From: Actinoplanes italicus
GTDB lineage: Bacteria > Actinomycetota > Actinomycetes > Mycobacteriales > Micromonosporaceae
DNA: 64,000 nt
Assembly: GCF_003001815.1 (NCBI RefSeq)
Contig: NZ_PVMZ01000005.1
Location: 372,001 to 436,000, forward strand
Direction of reading: 5' to 3'
Under the pieces are notes generated by a model. The model worked only from the letters and a program-made list of their open reading frames with translations. It had not been told where the DNA came from and did no database searches. Both the position numbers and the translations under genes were made by a program. Positions 1-7,149 of this stretch are shown here, piece after piece; the first letter of the stretch is position 1, and every line of letters starts with the position of its first letter.

Positions 1-294
1 CGGGTCGCCACCGGAGACGACGATCGGCAGGATCACCGCGGCGATCATCGGGCCCAGTGAGGAGTCCGGGCCCAGAACCAAAATGCGAGAGGGGCCGAAG
101 ACGGCGTACGCCAGCAGGCACAACACCGACGTGTAGAGACCGGTGATCGCGGGCAGCCCGGCGAGTTCCGCGTACGCCATACCCTGCGGCACCAGCAGCG
201 TCGTCAGCACGATCCCGGCAAGCACGTCGCGGGGCAGCCACTTGCGCTCATAGGTGGCCGCCACCCGCACCCCGGGCACCCAGTCGGTGTTCAC
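1..294 (-). CDS. SulP-family anion transporter, N-terminal part (runs off window)
   Basis: Only the first 98 codons are in the window; the gene continues past base 1. The start is a GTG at 294, preceded by a GGGAGG Shine-Dalgarno. The visible protein has the SulP N-terminal signature: LVPQGMAYAELAGLPAITG in the first membrane segments, then GPSRILVLGPDSSLGPMIAA. SulP proteins are membrane permeases for sulfate, bicarbonate or related anions. The substrate cannot be told from this fragment, and whether a C-terminal STAS domain exists lies outside the window. Confidence 0.85.
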   Translation of the reverse strand, partial: MNTDWVPGVRVAATYERKWLPRDVLAGIVLTTLLVPQGMAYAELAGLPAITGLYTSVLCLLAYAVFGPSRILVLGPDSSLGPMIAAVILPIVVSGGDP

Positions 295-337
295 CGCACC
301 GCCTCCCGCTGTTCAAGAATCGAACGTCGACGAGACG

Positions 338-1564
338 CTACTCCGCCGGGCCCCTCGGGGCCTCATCCTCGGCGGGCAGGGTTTGCCGGGCGGCGCACGA
401 CTCGAGGTAGCGCTGCTCGGGCCGGCTGAGCGTGAGTCGAGCGGCCAGGCGATACTGCTCCCGCGCCCCGGCACGGTCACCGGCCAGCTCCAGCAGGTGG
501 GCTCGCACCGCGGCGGTGCGGTGGTGGCGGGCCAGCACCGGATCCCCGGCCACCCTGTCGAGGGCGGCCAGCCCCGCCTCCGGCCCGTGGACCATGGCAC
601 CGGCCACAATCCTGTTCAGCGTGACCATCGGACTCGGCGCCAGTGCGTGCAGCATCCCGTACAAAATAAGGATTTGTGGCCAATCGGTGTCCTCGGCCCG
701 CGCCGCCTCGTCATGAATCGCGGCGATCGCGGCCTGTAGTTGAAAGGGCCCGATCGGGGCCCGCGCCAGCGCGTCGGTGATGATCGCGACGCCCTCGGCG
801 ACCGCGGCCGCGTCCCAGAGACCGCGGTCCTGCTCGGCGAGCGGGATCAGGGTGCCGTCAGATGCGGTACGCGCGGGCCGGCGCGCGTCGGTGAGCAGCA
901 TCAACGCGAGCAACCCGGCCACCTCGCCGTCGTCCGGCAGCCGCCGGTGCAGCTGACGGGTCAGCCGGATCGCCTCCCGCGTCAGATCCACCCGGTTCAG
1001 CTGGTCGCCGGAGCTGGCCGTGTAACCCTCATTGAAGATCAGATAAAGCACATGTCGTACGGCCGTGAGGTCGGCGGGCGTCTCGAAGCGGGTACCGGTG
1101 TCGCGGATCCGCTGCTTGGCCCGGCTGATCCGCTGCCCCACGGTGGCCTCCGGCAGCAGCAGCGCCCGCGCGATCTCCGCGGTCGTCAGCCCACCGACCG
1201 CCCGCAGAGTGAGTGTCACCTGCGCCGGAACGCTGAGCGCCGGATGACAACAGAGCAGCAGCAGGGTCAGCTCGTCGTCACCGCGCACCTCCGGCTCCGG
1301 ATCGTGCCGGACCGCCTCCTCGCGACGCCGGCGCGCCACCTCATTGCGCAGCGACTCCACCCGGCGGCGACTCGCCACGGTGATCAGCCAGTTGCGCGGG
1401 TGGTCCGGGATGCCGGTGTCCGGCCACTGCCGGGCCGCCGCGATCAGCGCCTCCTGCACCGCGTCCTCGCAGGCGTCGAAGTCCCCGTAGCGGCGGACCA
1501 CGGCGGCCAGGACCTGCGGCGCGCATTCACGCAGCAGGTCCGGCAGCCCGGTCAGATCTCCCAC
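338..1564 (-). CDS. ECF42-type RNA polymerase sigma factor with C-terminal TPR-like extension
   Basis: A 408-aa sigma factor. Sigma region 2 is near residues 10-75 (YGDFDACEDAVQEALIAA) and region 4 near 100-160 (LTTAEIARALLLPEATVGQR). A roughly 240-aa C-terminal domain follows, containing the YLIFNEGY signature of the ECF42/DUF6596 group. Its length fits that family, which is well beyond ordinary ECF factors of about 190 aa. I chose the GTG at 1564, not the ATG at 1621, because the upstream codons lie in a 20-bp tandem repeat and do not resemble the family. The gene lies directly downstream of a YCII/DGPF protein on the same strand, the conserved ECF42 genetic partner. No anti-sigma gene is adjacent; in this group the C-terminal domain is thought to do the controlling. 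Confidence 0.9.
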   Translation of the reverse strand: MGDLTGLPDLLRECAPQVLAAVVRRYGDFDACEDAVQEALIAAARQWPDTGIPDHPRNWLITVASRRRVESLRNEVARRRREEAVRHDPEPEVRGDDELTLLLLCCHPALSVPAQVTLTLRAVGGLTTAEIARALLLPEATVGQRISRAKQRIRDTGTRFETPADLTAVRHVLYLIFNEGYTASSGDQLNRVDLTREAIRLTRQLHRRLPDDGEVAGLLALMLLTDARRPARTASDGTLIPLAEQDRGLWDAAAVAEGVAIITDALARAPIGPFQLQAAIAAIHDEAARAEDTDWPQILILYGMLHALAPSPMVTLNRIVAGAMVHGPEAGLAALDRVAGDPVLARHHRTAAVRAHLLELAGDRAGAREQYRLAARLTLSRPEQRYLESCAARQTLPAEDEAPRGPAE

Positions 1565-1590
1565 TTGCTCACGCTGCTTCCCACGTGACT

Positions 1591-1670
1591 CAGGGCCGCA
1601 TTCCACGTGCTCAGGCCGCATCCCACGTGCTCAGGCCGCATCCCACGTGCTCAGGCCGCATCCCACGTGC
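1591..1670. repeat. 20-bp tandem repeat spanning the YCII gene stop codon
   Basis: Four 20-bp units (1591-1610, 1611-1630, 1631-1650, 1651-1670), consensus TCAGGCCGCATCCCACGTGC; the first is degenerate. The unit at 1651-1670 is the authentic 3' end of the YCII gene, including its TGA stop (tca at 1651-1653). The others are extra copies outside the gene, so the final codons STWDAA-stop are reiterated in noncoding DNA between the YCII gene and the sigma-factor start. Confidence 0.9.
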
Positions 1671-2025
1671 TCATGTCGAGGATCGGGCGGACCTCGACCC
1701 GGGTGTACGCGGCGTCGGGCGCCTTCGCGGCCCAGGCGACCGCCTCGTCGACATCGGCGACGTCGATCAGGTAGAAACCGGCCAGATGCTCCTTGACCTC
1801 GGCATACGGCCCGTCGGACGTGATCGTCTTCCCGTCGCGCACCGACACCTGGGTGGCCAGGGCCGGATCACCAAGCCCCTCGCTCACCACGAGCACACCG
1901 GCCTCGCGCATCTCCTCGGTCAGCCGCAGGTGGCCCAGCCCGAAGTCGGTCCGCTGCTCATCGTCGAGCGTCTCCCAAACGGCCAGCGACTGCGGGTTCG
2001 ACTGGATCAGGATCAGGTATTTCAT
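1651..2025 (-). CDS. YCII-related (DGPF-domain) protein, ECF42 partner
   Basis: A 124-aa protein starting MKYLILIQSNP with a central DGPYAEVKEHLAGFYLIDV stretch, which is the DGPF-type signature of YCII-related proteins. The fold is a small ferredoxin-like dimer of unknown biochemical activity. In actinobacteria and many other bacteria these genes sit next to ECF42 sigma factors and are likely targets of them; here the sigma-factor gene follows 86 bp downstream on the same strand. The upstream AAGAGGAGAAAG supplies a good ribosome binding site. The gene diverges from the SnoaL-like gene at 2089 across an inverted repeat. Confidence 0.9.
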   Translation of the reverse strand: MKYLILIQSNPQSLAVWETLDDEQRTDFGLGHLRLTEEMREAGVLVVSEGLGDPALATQVSVRDGKTITSDGPYAEVKEHLAGFYLIDVADVDEAVAWAAKAPDAAYTRVEVRPILDMSTWDAA

Positions 2026-2047
2026 GCTTTCTCCTCTTCTCTGTCAT

Positions 2048-2086
2048 CGTGATGTCGAAACCGCGGGCCCCGGCTTCGACATCACG
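2048..2086. promoter_or_regulatory. 12-bp perfect inverted repeat between divergent genes
   Basis: Arms cgtgatgtcgaa (2048-2059) and ttcgacatcacg (2075-2086) are perfect reverse complements separated by 15 bp of G+C. The element fills most of the 63-bp gap between the YCII gene (minus) and the SnoaL-like gene (plus) and ends 2 bp before the ATG at 2089. It could be an operator for both promoters or an mRNA hairpin. Confidence 0.6.
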
Positions 2087-2088
2087 GC

Positions 2089-2529
2089 ATGAACGAGATC
2101 AGAGAAGTCATCGAACGCAAGGCCGCGCTGCTGGAGACCGGCGACGCCAAGGCCATCCTGTCCTACTACGCACCCGGCTTCGTCGAGTTCAACCTCGCCC
2201 CGCCGCTACGCCAGCCGGCGGAGTCTCAGAACCCGGCCGCCCTCGAGACCTGGATGGCGAACTTCGAGGCGCCGCCACGCCGCGAGGTGACCCAGTTGGA
2301 GATCACCACCGACGGCGACGTGGCCTTCGCGACCAGCATCGACAGCCTGTCAGCGGTACCGCGCGGCGCGGACGAGGGTTTCACCCTGTGGTTCCGGGTG
2401 ACGCTGGGCCTGCGCCGCATCGACGGCCGCTGGCTGGTAACCCACGAACACGAGTCGGTCCCGTTCGAGATGGACGGCTCGTTCCGCGCCTCCACCGACC
2501 TGACCCCGGACCCCGCCCCGGCCGACTGA
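2089..2529 (+). CDS. NTF2/SnoaL-like family protein
   Basis: A 146-aa protein with the layout of a small NTF2-like cone fold: an N-terminal helix pair (REVIERKAALLETGDAKAILSYYAPGFVEFNLAPPL) and a C-terminal sheet ending GLRRIDGRWLVTHEHESVPFEMDGSF. DUF4440/SnoaL proteins of this type bind or convert small hydrophobic molecules, but no substrate can be assigned. It is divergent from the YCII/ECF42 pair, a common neighbourhood for such proteins. No Shine-Dalgarno precedes the ATG, which lies 2 bp after the inverted repeat at 2048-2086, so it may be translated from a leaderless or structured transcript. Confidence 0.8.
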   Translation: MNEIREVIERKAALLETGDAKAILSYYAPGFVEFNLAPPLRQPAESQNPAALETWMANFEAPPRREVTQLEITTDGDVAFATSIDSLSAVPRGADEGFTLWFRVTLGLRRIDGRWLVTHEHESVPFEMDGSFRASTDLTPDPAPAD

Positions 2530-2544
2530 CTCGCCGCCCCTACA

Positions 2545-2705
2545 GGCCGTGCCGGTCGGCTCTCACGGGCCGTGCCGGTCCGATCCCCCAAGGCGTCCCG
2601 GTCCGCTCCTCCAACGCGTCCCGGTCCGCTCTCACCAACCGTGCCGGTCCGCTCCTCCAACGCGTCCCGGTCCGCTCTCACCAACCGTGCCGGTCGGCCA
2701 GATCC
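2545..2705. repeat. Seven tandem 23-bp repeats running into the end of the DivIVA-like gene
   Basis: Units start at 2545, 2568, 2591, 2614, 2637, 2660 and 2683, each built around CCGGTCCGCTC. From 2591 to 2682, CGTCCC-type and CGTGCC-type units are intermixed. The unit at 2660-2682 contains the stop codon (tca at 2678-2680) of the minus-strand gene, and the unit at 2683-2705 encodes its last residues. The other five are noncoding. Confidence 0.9.
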
Positions 2706-3025
2706 CGGAGCCGCCGAACCTCGTCGACGATCGACTGGTCGGTCGGCTCCGGGATCCGCAGAACCGACCCCAGAATCACCCACAAATCCTCGGCCGGTGC
2801 CGGCCCATCAAGCTCCCGCAGCAGCTTCTCCACGGTCTTGTCGACCTGCATCCGGTCGTAACCACGCAACGTCACATCAAACGAGGCCGCCCGAAGCGCG
2901 TCCCGAGCCGCCGCCCGCCGCGCCGGCCCGCTGTCCTCCCCGAGCGCGTCGAACCCGCGGCCGAGCAGTTCGTCCACCTGCTGCCTGTCATATCCGCGCA
3001 ACACCACGGTGAAATCCTGCGACAT
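2678..3025 (-). CDS. Small DivIVA-like protein with two RGYD modules
   Basis: A 115-aa protein with two short copies of the DivIVA N-terminal motif: FTVVLRGYDRQQVDELL near residues 5-21 and FDVTLRGYDRMQVDKTVEKL near 49-68. The RGYDxxQVD core forms the membrane-binding end of DivIVA/Wag31-type polar scaffolds. The long coiled coil of true DivIVA is missing, so this is not the cell-division protein. The start is placed at the ATG at 3025 (MSQDFTV), directly before the first module; an upstream ATG at 3052 would add nine residues of no evident function. The 3' end is embedded in a 23-bp tandem repeat. Confidence 0.7.
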   Translation of the reverse strand: MSQDFTVVLRGYDRQQVDELLGRGFDALGEDSGPARRAAARDALRAASFDVTLRGYDRMQVDKTVEKLLRELDGPAPAEDLWVILGSVLRIPEPTDQSIVDEVRRLRDLADRHGW

Positions 3026-3122
3026 TCCCGCATCGTAGATCGCCGATGCCATGCCGCCGATTGTGGCCGATCAGGCCGCCGACAGCCCTCCCGACGCAAA
3101 CAACCAGCGCGTCCTCACCTGG

Positions 3123-3671
3123 CGTGGTGACCTACGGCTCGCCCACGGGCACAGATCACCACACAGCCGTGCGAACCGGGTTGCGTGGTGACGTGCGGCT
3201 CGCGGGTAGGCGTAGGTCACCACACAGCCGGGCGAACCAGGTTGCGTGTTGACATGCGGCTCGCGGGTGGGCGTAGATCACCACGCTGCCAGGCGAACCG
3301 GGTTGCGTGGTGACATGCGGCTCGCGGGTAGGCGTAGATCACCACGCTGCCAGGCAAACCGGGTTGCGTGGTGACCTACGGCTCGCGGGTAGGCGTAGAT
3401 CACCACGCTGCCAGGCGAACCGGGTTGCGTGGTGACATGCGGCTCGCGGGTAGGCGTAGATCACCACGCTGCCAGGCAAACCACATCGCGTGGTGACCTA
3501 CGGCTCGCGGGTAGGCGTAGGTCACCACGCTGCCAGGCGAACCGGGTTGCGTGGTGACATGCGGCTCGCGGGTAGGCGTAGATCACCACGCTGCCGGGCG
3601 AACCGGGTTGCGTGGTGACATGCGGCTCGCGGGTGGGCGTAGGTCACCACGTTGCCGGGCGGGGCGCAGGG
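3123..3671. repeat. Nine-unit array of 61-bp palindromic repeats
   Basis: Units begin at 3123, 3184, 3245, 3306, 3367, 3428, 3489, 3550 and 3611, a period of exactly 61 bp; this fills the gene-free stretch between 3026 and 3678. Each has a GTGGTGA arm, the spacer CTCGCGGGTAGGCG, a TCACCAC arm, then a linker such as TGCCAGGCGAACCGGG. In the unit at 3489 the arms extend to a perfect 14-bp inverted repeat (3489-3502 against 3516-3529). There are no unique spacers. A two-unit array of the same family, inverted and with the same period, lies at 58978-59099. Confidence 0.93.
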
Positions 3672-3678
3672 GTTGATG

Positions 3679-4104
3679 TCAGGCGGTGGTGCCGAAGGGG
3701 TTGTCGATGACGTAGCGCCAGCGTCCGTCGGAGCCTCGGCGCAGCACGTCGGCCGAGACGCCGTGCAGGTCGAGCGGGAAGCCCTGGCGGGCGGTGCCGC
3801 GCATCGACCAGTCGACGATCGACAGTGCGATGTCGCCGGCGACGTGCAGATGCCGGGTCTCGGTGAGCATGGGGACACCGAAACCCAGGAGATGGTCGTA
3901 CGCTGAAGCGCGCTCCGCTTGGCCGCTGCGTGATTCTCCCCGCCCCGGGATCAGCAGAGCGCCCGGCTCGTAGAAACGGTCGATGACGGCACTCGAACCG
4001 GAGGCGAAAGCCGCACGGAAGGCGGCCGCATGAGCGGTGGGATCCGTGACCGGGCCGATCGGATCCGCTGGGGCATGACGAGGAGTTTCATCGAAGTCTG
4101 TCAT
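3679..4104 (-). CDS. NTF2/SnoaL-like (DUF4440-type) protein
   Basis: A 141-aa protein. The N-terminal part (AFRAAFASGSSAVIDRFYEPGALLIPGRG) and the C-terminal sheet (HLHVAGDIALSIVDWSMRGTA ending in RWRYVIDNPFGT) match the DUF4440/SnoaL cone fold. The final DGRWRYVIDNPFG is the usual closing strand and loop of this family. No catalytic residues can be named, so only a generic small-molecule-binding or isomerase-like role is plausible. The ATG at 4104 was preferred; a GTG at 4110 is an alternative start. The gene stands alone between the 61-bp repeat array and the BTAD regulator gene. Confidence 0.75.
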   Translation of the reverse strand: MTDFDETPRHAPADPIGPVTDPTAHAAAFRAAFASGSSAVIDRFYEPGALLIPGRGESRSGQAERASAYDHLLGFGVPMLTETRHLHVAGDIALSIVDWSMRGTARQGFPLDLHGVSADVLRRGSDGRWRYVIDNPFGTTA

Positions 4105-4152
4105 GCCCACCCAGCTTAACTCCGGGAGCGGGGCGAGCCGGTGACGACACGC

Positions 4153-6081
4153 CTACCGCACCGTGGTGAGCATCCTGGCCAGTTCCGGGTTGTCGATCTC
4201 GCCGCCGAGCAGCCGGGCCCCGGCCAGCGCACCGGGATCGCCGAGGCGGACCCGGTGAAGCTGGGCGCGGACGACGAGTTCACGCATGTCGCAGCGGGCG
4301 GCCAGTTCGGCGAGCGTGTCGACGATCGGGCGCGCCCGGTCGGGTTCGCCCTGGTCGAGGGCGGTCGCGGCGGCCGCGTCGAGGACGTAGCCGCGGACCC
4401 ACTGGTAGCGATCGGACACCCGGACACTGCGCGTGGCCGCCTCGCTGAACCAGTGCGTGGACTCGTCGCGGCGGCCTCGGGTGGCGCTGAGCAGGCCAAG
4501 GCCGCGGGCGGCTACCGCCTCCCAGCACGGGTCGCTGATCTGGCAGGCCATTCCCCACGCCTGTTCCAGCTCGTCGCCGGCCGCTCCCAGGTCGCCGTCG
4601 AGCAGGAGGAGCTCGCCGCTGAACGCCTGGTTCCACGGCAGGAAGGCCATCCAGCGGTCGGCGCGGATCAGGTCGGTGGACCGGGTCAGCTCGTGCCGGG
4701 CCTGGCTGTACTCCCCGCGCAGCACGTGCGCGCGGGCAAGGATCGCCAGCGTCCAGGCCTGCTGACGGCGAGCCTCCGCCCTTTCGGCCCGCTCGGCCGA
4801 CTCCCGCAGCCACGCCAGCGCCGCCGGGTAGTCGGCGCGGTCGGAGGCGTTCATTCCTCGTACGCCGAGCACGGCCGCGAGTTCCTTGTCGTCCTCGGCC
4901 AGCTCCGCCGCCCTGGCGAGCCAGCCGTCGGCGGTCTCGCGGCGGCCGGCCTGCACCTCGACGAAGCCCAGTTCACGGTGGGCGGAGGCGGCGGTGGCCC
5001 GGTCGCCGGCGCGGGTCGCGTGGGTGATCGCCTCGTGCAGGACCACCCCGCCCTCCTCGTCGCGGCCACGCACCGCATGCACCAGTGCGGCGCCCAGCGC
5101 GAGCATCGCCCGGCCGCGCAGCGCGTCGTCGCCGCAGCTCTCCGCCTCGACGACGGCCCGGCGCAGGCACTGCACACCGGCGTCGACCGCGCCGGCCGCG
5201 ATGGCGGCCCGCCCCGCCTCCAGCTGGCTGATCGCGGCGGACCGCCCGCCCACCGGCCGCACCATCGACGAGCCGGTGCCGACGTCGGCGGCCTCGCTCA
5301 GGCTGGCCGACGCCTCCACGCCGAGTTCACGTCGTAGCAGGTCACGGCAGACCGCGATCTGGCGCTGGGCCGCCATCGCGTCACCGGCGACGGCGAGGCT
5401 TCGTACCAGCAGCTCGTGATTGCTCTCCTCCAGCGGGTTGCGGGCCACCGCCCGCTGGGCGTAAGCCACCGCCGCTCCGGCCCGGCCCTGGGCGATCAGC
5501 CGGGCCGCGGTCTCCCGCAGCCGTGCCTCCACGGCGGCCGACGTCCGGTGCCGGGCGACCAGCAGCCACGACTCGAACTCCAGACAGGACGCCAGCTGAA
5601 CGCCTTCGAGCAACTCACCGTCGGCGAGAGCGAGAGGGTCGGCCGGCGCGGAAGGGGCGGCCAGGGCGAGAGGGTCGGCCGGGGCGGGAGGATCGGCCAC
5701 AGCGGAAGGGGCGGCCAGGGCGAGAGGGCCGGCCGGGGCGGGAGGATCGGCCACAGCGGAAGGGGTGGCCAGGGCGGCGGTTCTGGTCAGAGCGTGGACG
5801 TCGATGAGCACATCCGGGGCGGGTGTCGCGCGCACCGGGTCGCCGGTGACCTCGACGGCGCCGCCGAGGGCTCGGCGCAGCTCGGCCAGTGCCCAGCGCA
5901 ACGCACCGAGCGGGTCGTCGGCGTCGGCGAAGAGCAGCTCGGCGAGGTGTTTGCGGCTGGGGGGCCGCTCGGCCAGCAGCAGGTAGCCGAGCAGCGCCCA
6001 CGTCTTGCGTCCCCGCGGCAGCCGGACGGGCCGGCCGTCCCCCTCGACGGCAGGTCCTCCGAGCAGCCGCACGGTGATCAT
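4153..6081 (-). CDS. BTAD/SARP-like transcriptional regulator with TPR-type C-terminus
   Basis: A 642-aa protein. The N-terminal OmpR-like winged helix spans about residues 1-95 (MITVRLLGGPAVEGDGRPVR, then TWALLGYLLL and LRWALAELRRALGG). The bacterial transcriptional activation domain spans about 155-250 (LEFESWLLVARHR to CRDLLRRELGVEASASL), and alpha-helical TPR-like repeats fill the rest. There is no NB-ARC ATPase, unlike AfsR. Between the DNA-binding and BTAD parts lies an Ala/Pro-rich linker of repeated blocks (LALAAPSAVADPPAPA). The start ATG at 6081 has a GGAGG ribosome site. It lies 19 bp downstream of a methyltransferase gene on the same strand, probably one operon. The target is unknown. 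Confidence 0.85.
   Translation of the reverse strand: MITVRLLGGPAVEGDGRPVRLPRGRKTWALLGYLLLAERPPSRKHLAELLFADADDPLGALRWALAELRRALGGAVEVTGDPVRATPAPDVLIDVHALTRTAALATPSAVADPPAPAGPLALAAPSAVADPPAPADPLALAAPSAPADPLALADGELLEGVQLASCLEFESWLLVARHRTSAAVEARLRETAARLIAQGRAGAAVAYAQRAVARNPLEESNHELLVRSLAVAGDAMAAQRQIAVCRDLLRRELGVEASASLSEAADVGTGSSMVRPVGGRSAAISQLEAGRAAIAAGAVDAGVQCLRRAVVEAESCGDDALRGRAMLALGAALVHAVRGRDEEGGVVLHEAITHATRAGDRATAASAHRELGFVEVQAGRRETADGWLARAAELAEDDKELAAVLGVRGMNASDRADYPAALAWLRESAERAERAEARRQQAWTLAILARAHVLRGEYSQARHELTRSTDLIRADRWMAFLPWNQAFSGELLLLDGDLGAAGDELEQAWGMACQISDPCWEAVAARGLGLLSATRGRRDESTHWFSEAATRSVRVSDRYQWVRGYVLDAAAATALDQGEPDRARPIVDTLAELAARCDMRELVVRAQLHRVRLGDPGALAGARLLGGEIDNPELARMLTTVR
5625..5770. 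repeat. In-frame tandem repeat in the linker of the BTAD regulator
   Basis: Near-identical blocks built on gcggccagggcgagagg and ggcggcggaggatcggcc-like segments (period near 54 bp with a 27-30 bp substructure) encode the repeated APSAVADPPAPA/DPLALA linker. The reading frame is kept, so copy number can change without destroying the gene. Confidence 0.75.
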
Positions 6082-6100
6082 TAACTCGCCTCCGGTTCGA

Positions 6101-6919
6101 TTATCCGCGCCGGATACCGACGGCCTCGAGGTACTCCGCCGGAGCCACCACGGTGCCGTCGGTCGCCGTGTTGAAGCGCCGGGCCACGTCGGCGATGTCG
6201 GCGGCGAACTTCTCCGCGTCGGCACCGGACAGCGTGCCGGCGAACCGCGTCATCGGGCCGTAGTAGGTCCGGAACCACTCCGAGAGGTGCTCGGGGGAAC
6301 GGTAGCGGAACACGTACTCCCGCTTGGTCAGCGAGATCCACTCGACCCGCTCGCCGAACAGTTCGGTGAGGCGCTCGGTGGTGCCCCACAGCGTCGGGGG
6401 GACGACCCCGGCGGGCGGCTTGTTCCAGCCGCTCACGGTCTTGAAAAGGTTGCCGATCATGCCGGTCGGGGTCCAGCTGGCGTGGCCGATCTTACCGCCG
6501 GGCGTGGTCACCCGGACCAGTTCGTCGGCGGCTCGCTGCTGGTTCGGCGCGAACATCACGCCGACCGTGCTGAGCGTGGCGTCGAAGGAGCCGTCCGGCA
6601 CCGGCAGTTGCTCGGCGTCGCCCTCGAGGAACGTGATGTCCGCGCTCTGGGCGGCGGCCCGGGCGCGTCCGCGCTCCAGCAGGTTGACGGCGTAGTCGAC
6701 GCCGGTGGCGTCGGCGAATCGCAGTGCCGCGGCCAGGGCTACGTTGCCCTGTCCACACGCGACGTCGAGCACCTTCTGTCCGGCGCGCACGTCGGCGGCC
6801 TCGACCAGCCGTTCGGCCATGATCTGCAGGGTGTTTCCGACCCGGGTGTAGTCGCCGGTCTCCCATGCCGCCCGCTGGCTCTTCTTGATCGCGTCATAGT
6901 CGATCTCGGTAGTCGTCAT
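6101..6919 (-). CDS. Class I SAM-dependent methyltransferase (UbiE/Methyltransf_11 type)
   Basis: A 272-aa protein. The SAM-binding motif I is at about residues 50-58 (VLDVACGQG), the acidic residue after strand 2 is in ATGVDYAVNLLE, and motif II/post II is in FLEGDAEQLPVPDGSFDATLSTVGVMF. The arrangement matches small-molecule methyltransferases of the UbiE/COQ5 group. The acceptor is unknown; the C-terminal half (WFRTYYGPMTRFAGTL) carries no recognisable substrate signature. The ATG at 6919 follows AAGGTGAG. It is the first gene of a likely two-gene operon with the BTAD regulator 19 bp downstream. Confidence 0.9.
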   Translation of the reverse strand: MTTTEIDYDAIKKSQRAAWETGDYTRVGNTLQIMAERLVEAADVRAGQKVLDVACGQGNVALAAALRFADATGVDYAVNLLERGRARAAAQSADITFLEGDAEQLPVPDGSFDATLSTVGVMFAPNQQRAADELVRVTTPGGKIGHASWTPTGMIGNLFKTVSGWNKPPAGVVPPTLWGTTERLTELFGERVEWISLTKREYVFRYRSPEHLSEWFRTYYGPMTRFAGTLSGADAEKFAADIADVARRFNTATDGTVVAPAEYLEAVGIRRG

Positions 6920-6936
6920 TCGATCTCACCTTTCTC

Positions 6937-7002
6937 GGGCGCCGCGAACTGCGACGCAGGGCGCCGCGGAGTGCGACGCAGGGCGCCGCGGAGTGCGGCG
7001 CA
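6937..7002. repeat. Three 22-bp tandem repeats upstream of the methyltransferase gene
   Basis: Units at 6937, 6959 and 6981 share GGGCGCCGCG and TGCGACGCA with one to three changes. They lie in the 230-bp gap between the divergent methyltransferase and monooxygenase genes, where promoters for both must sit. Each unit holds a GGCGCC palindrome. A regulatory role is possible but unproven. Confidence 0.8.
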
Positions 7003-7149
7003 GAACGAGAAGACCGCGCGACCGTGTGACGACGCGTGTGAGCGTGGGAGCGACGCCGTTATTCCCGCGCCACGGGTGAAGAAGACGACCTGTCGCAAAA
7101 CTATATTCGGCCTATAGGGTTTAGGGACAATCAGACCCGAGGAGCCCTG

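Noticed and set aside
3123..3671. Possible CRISPR array (nine regular repeats)
   Set aside because: The linkers between palindromes are themselves repeated, not unique spacers; no cas genes are present.
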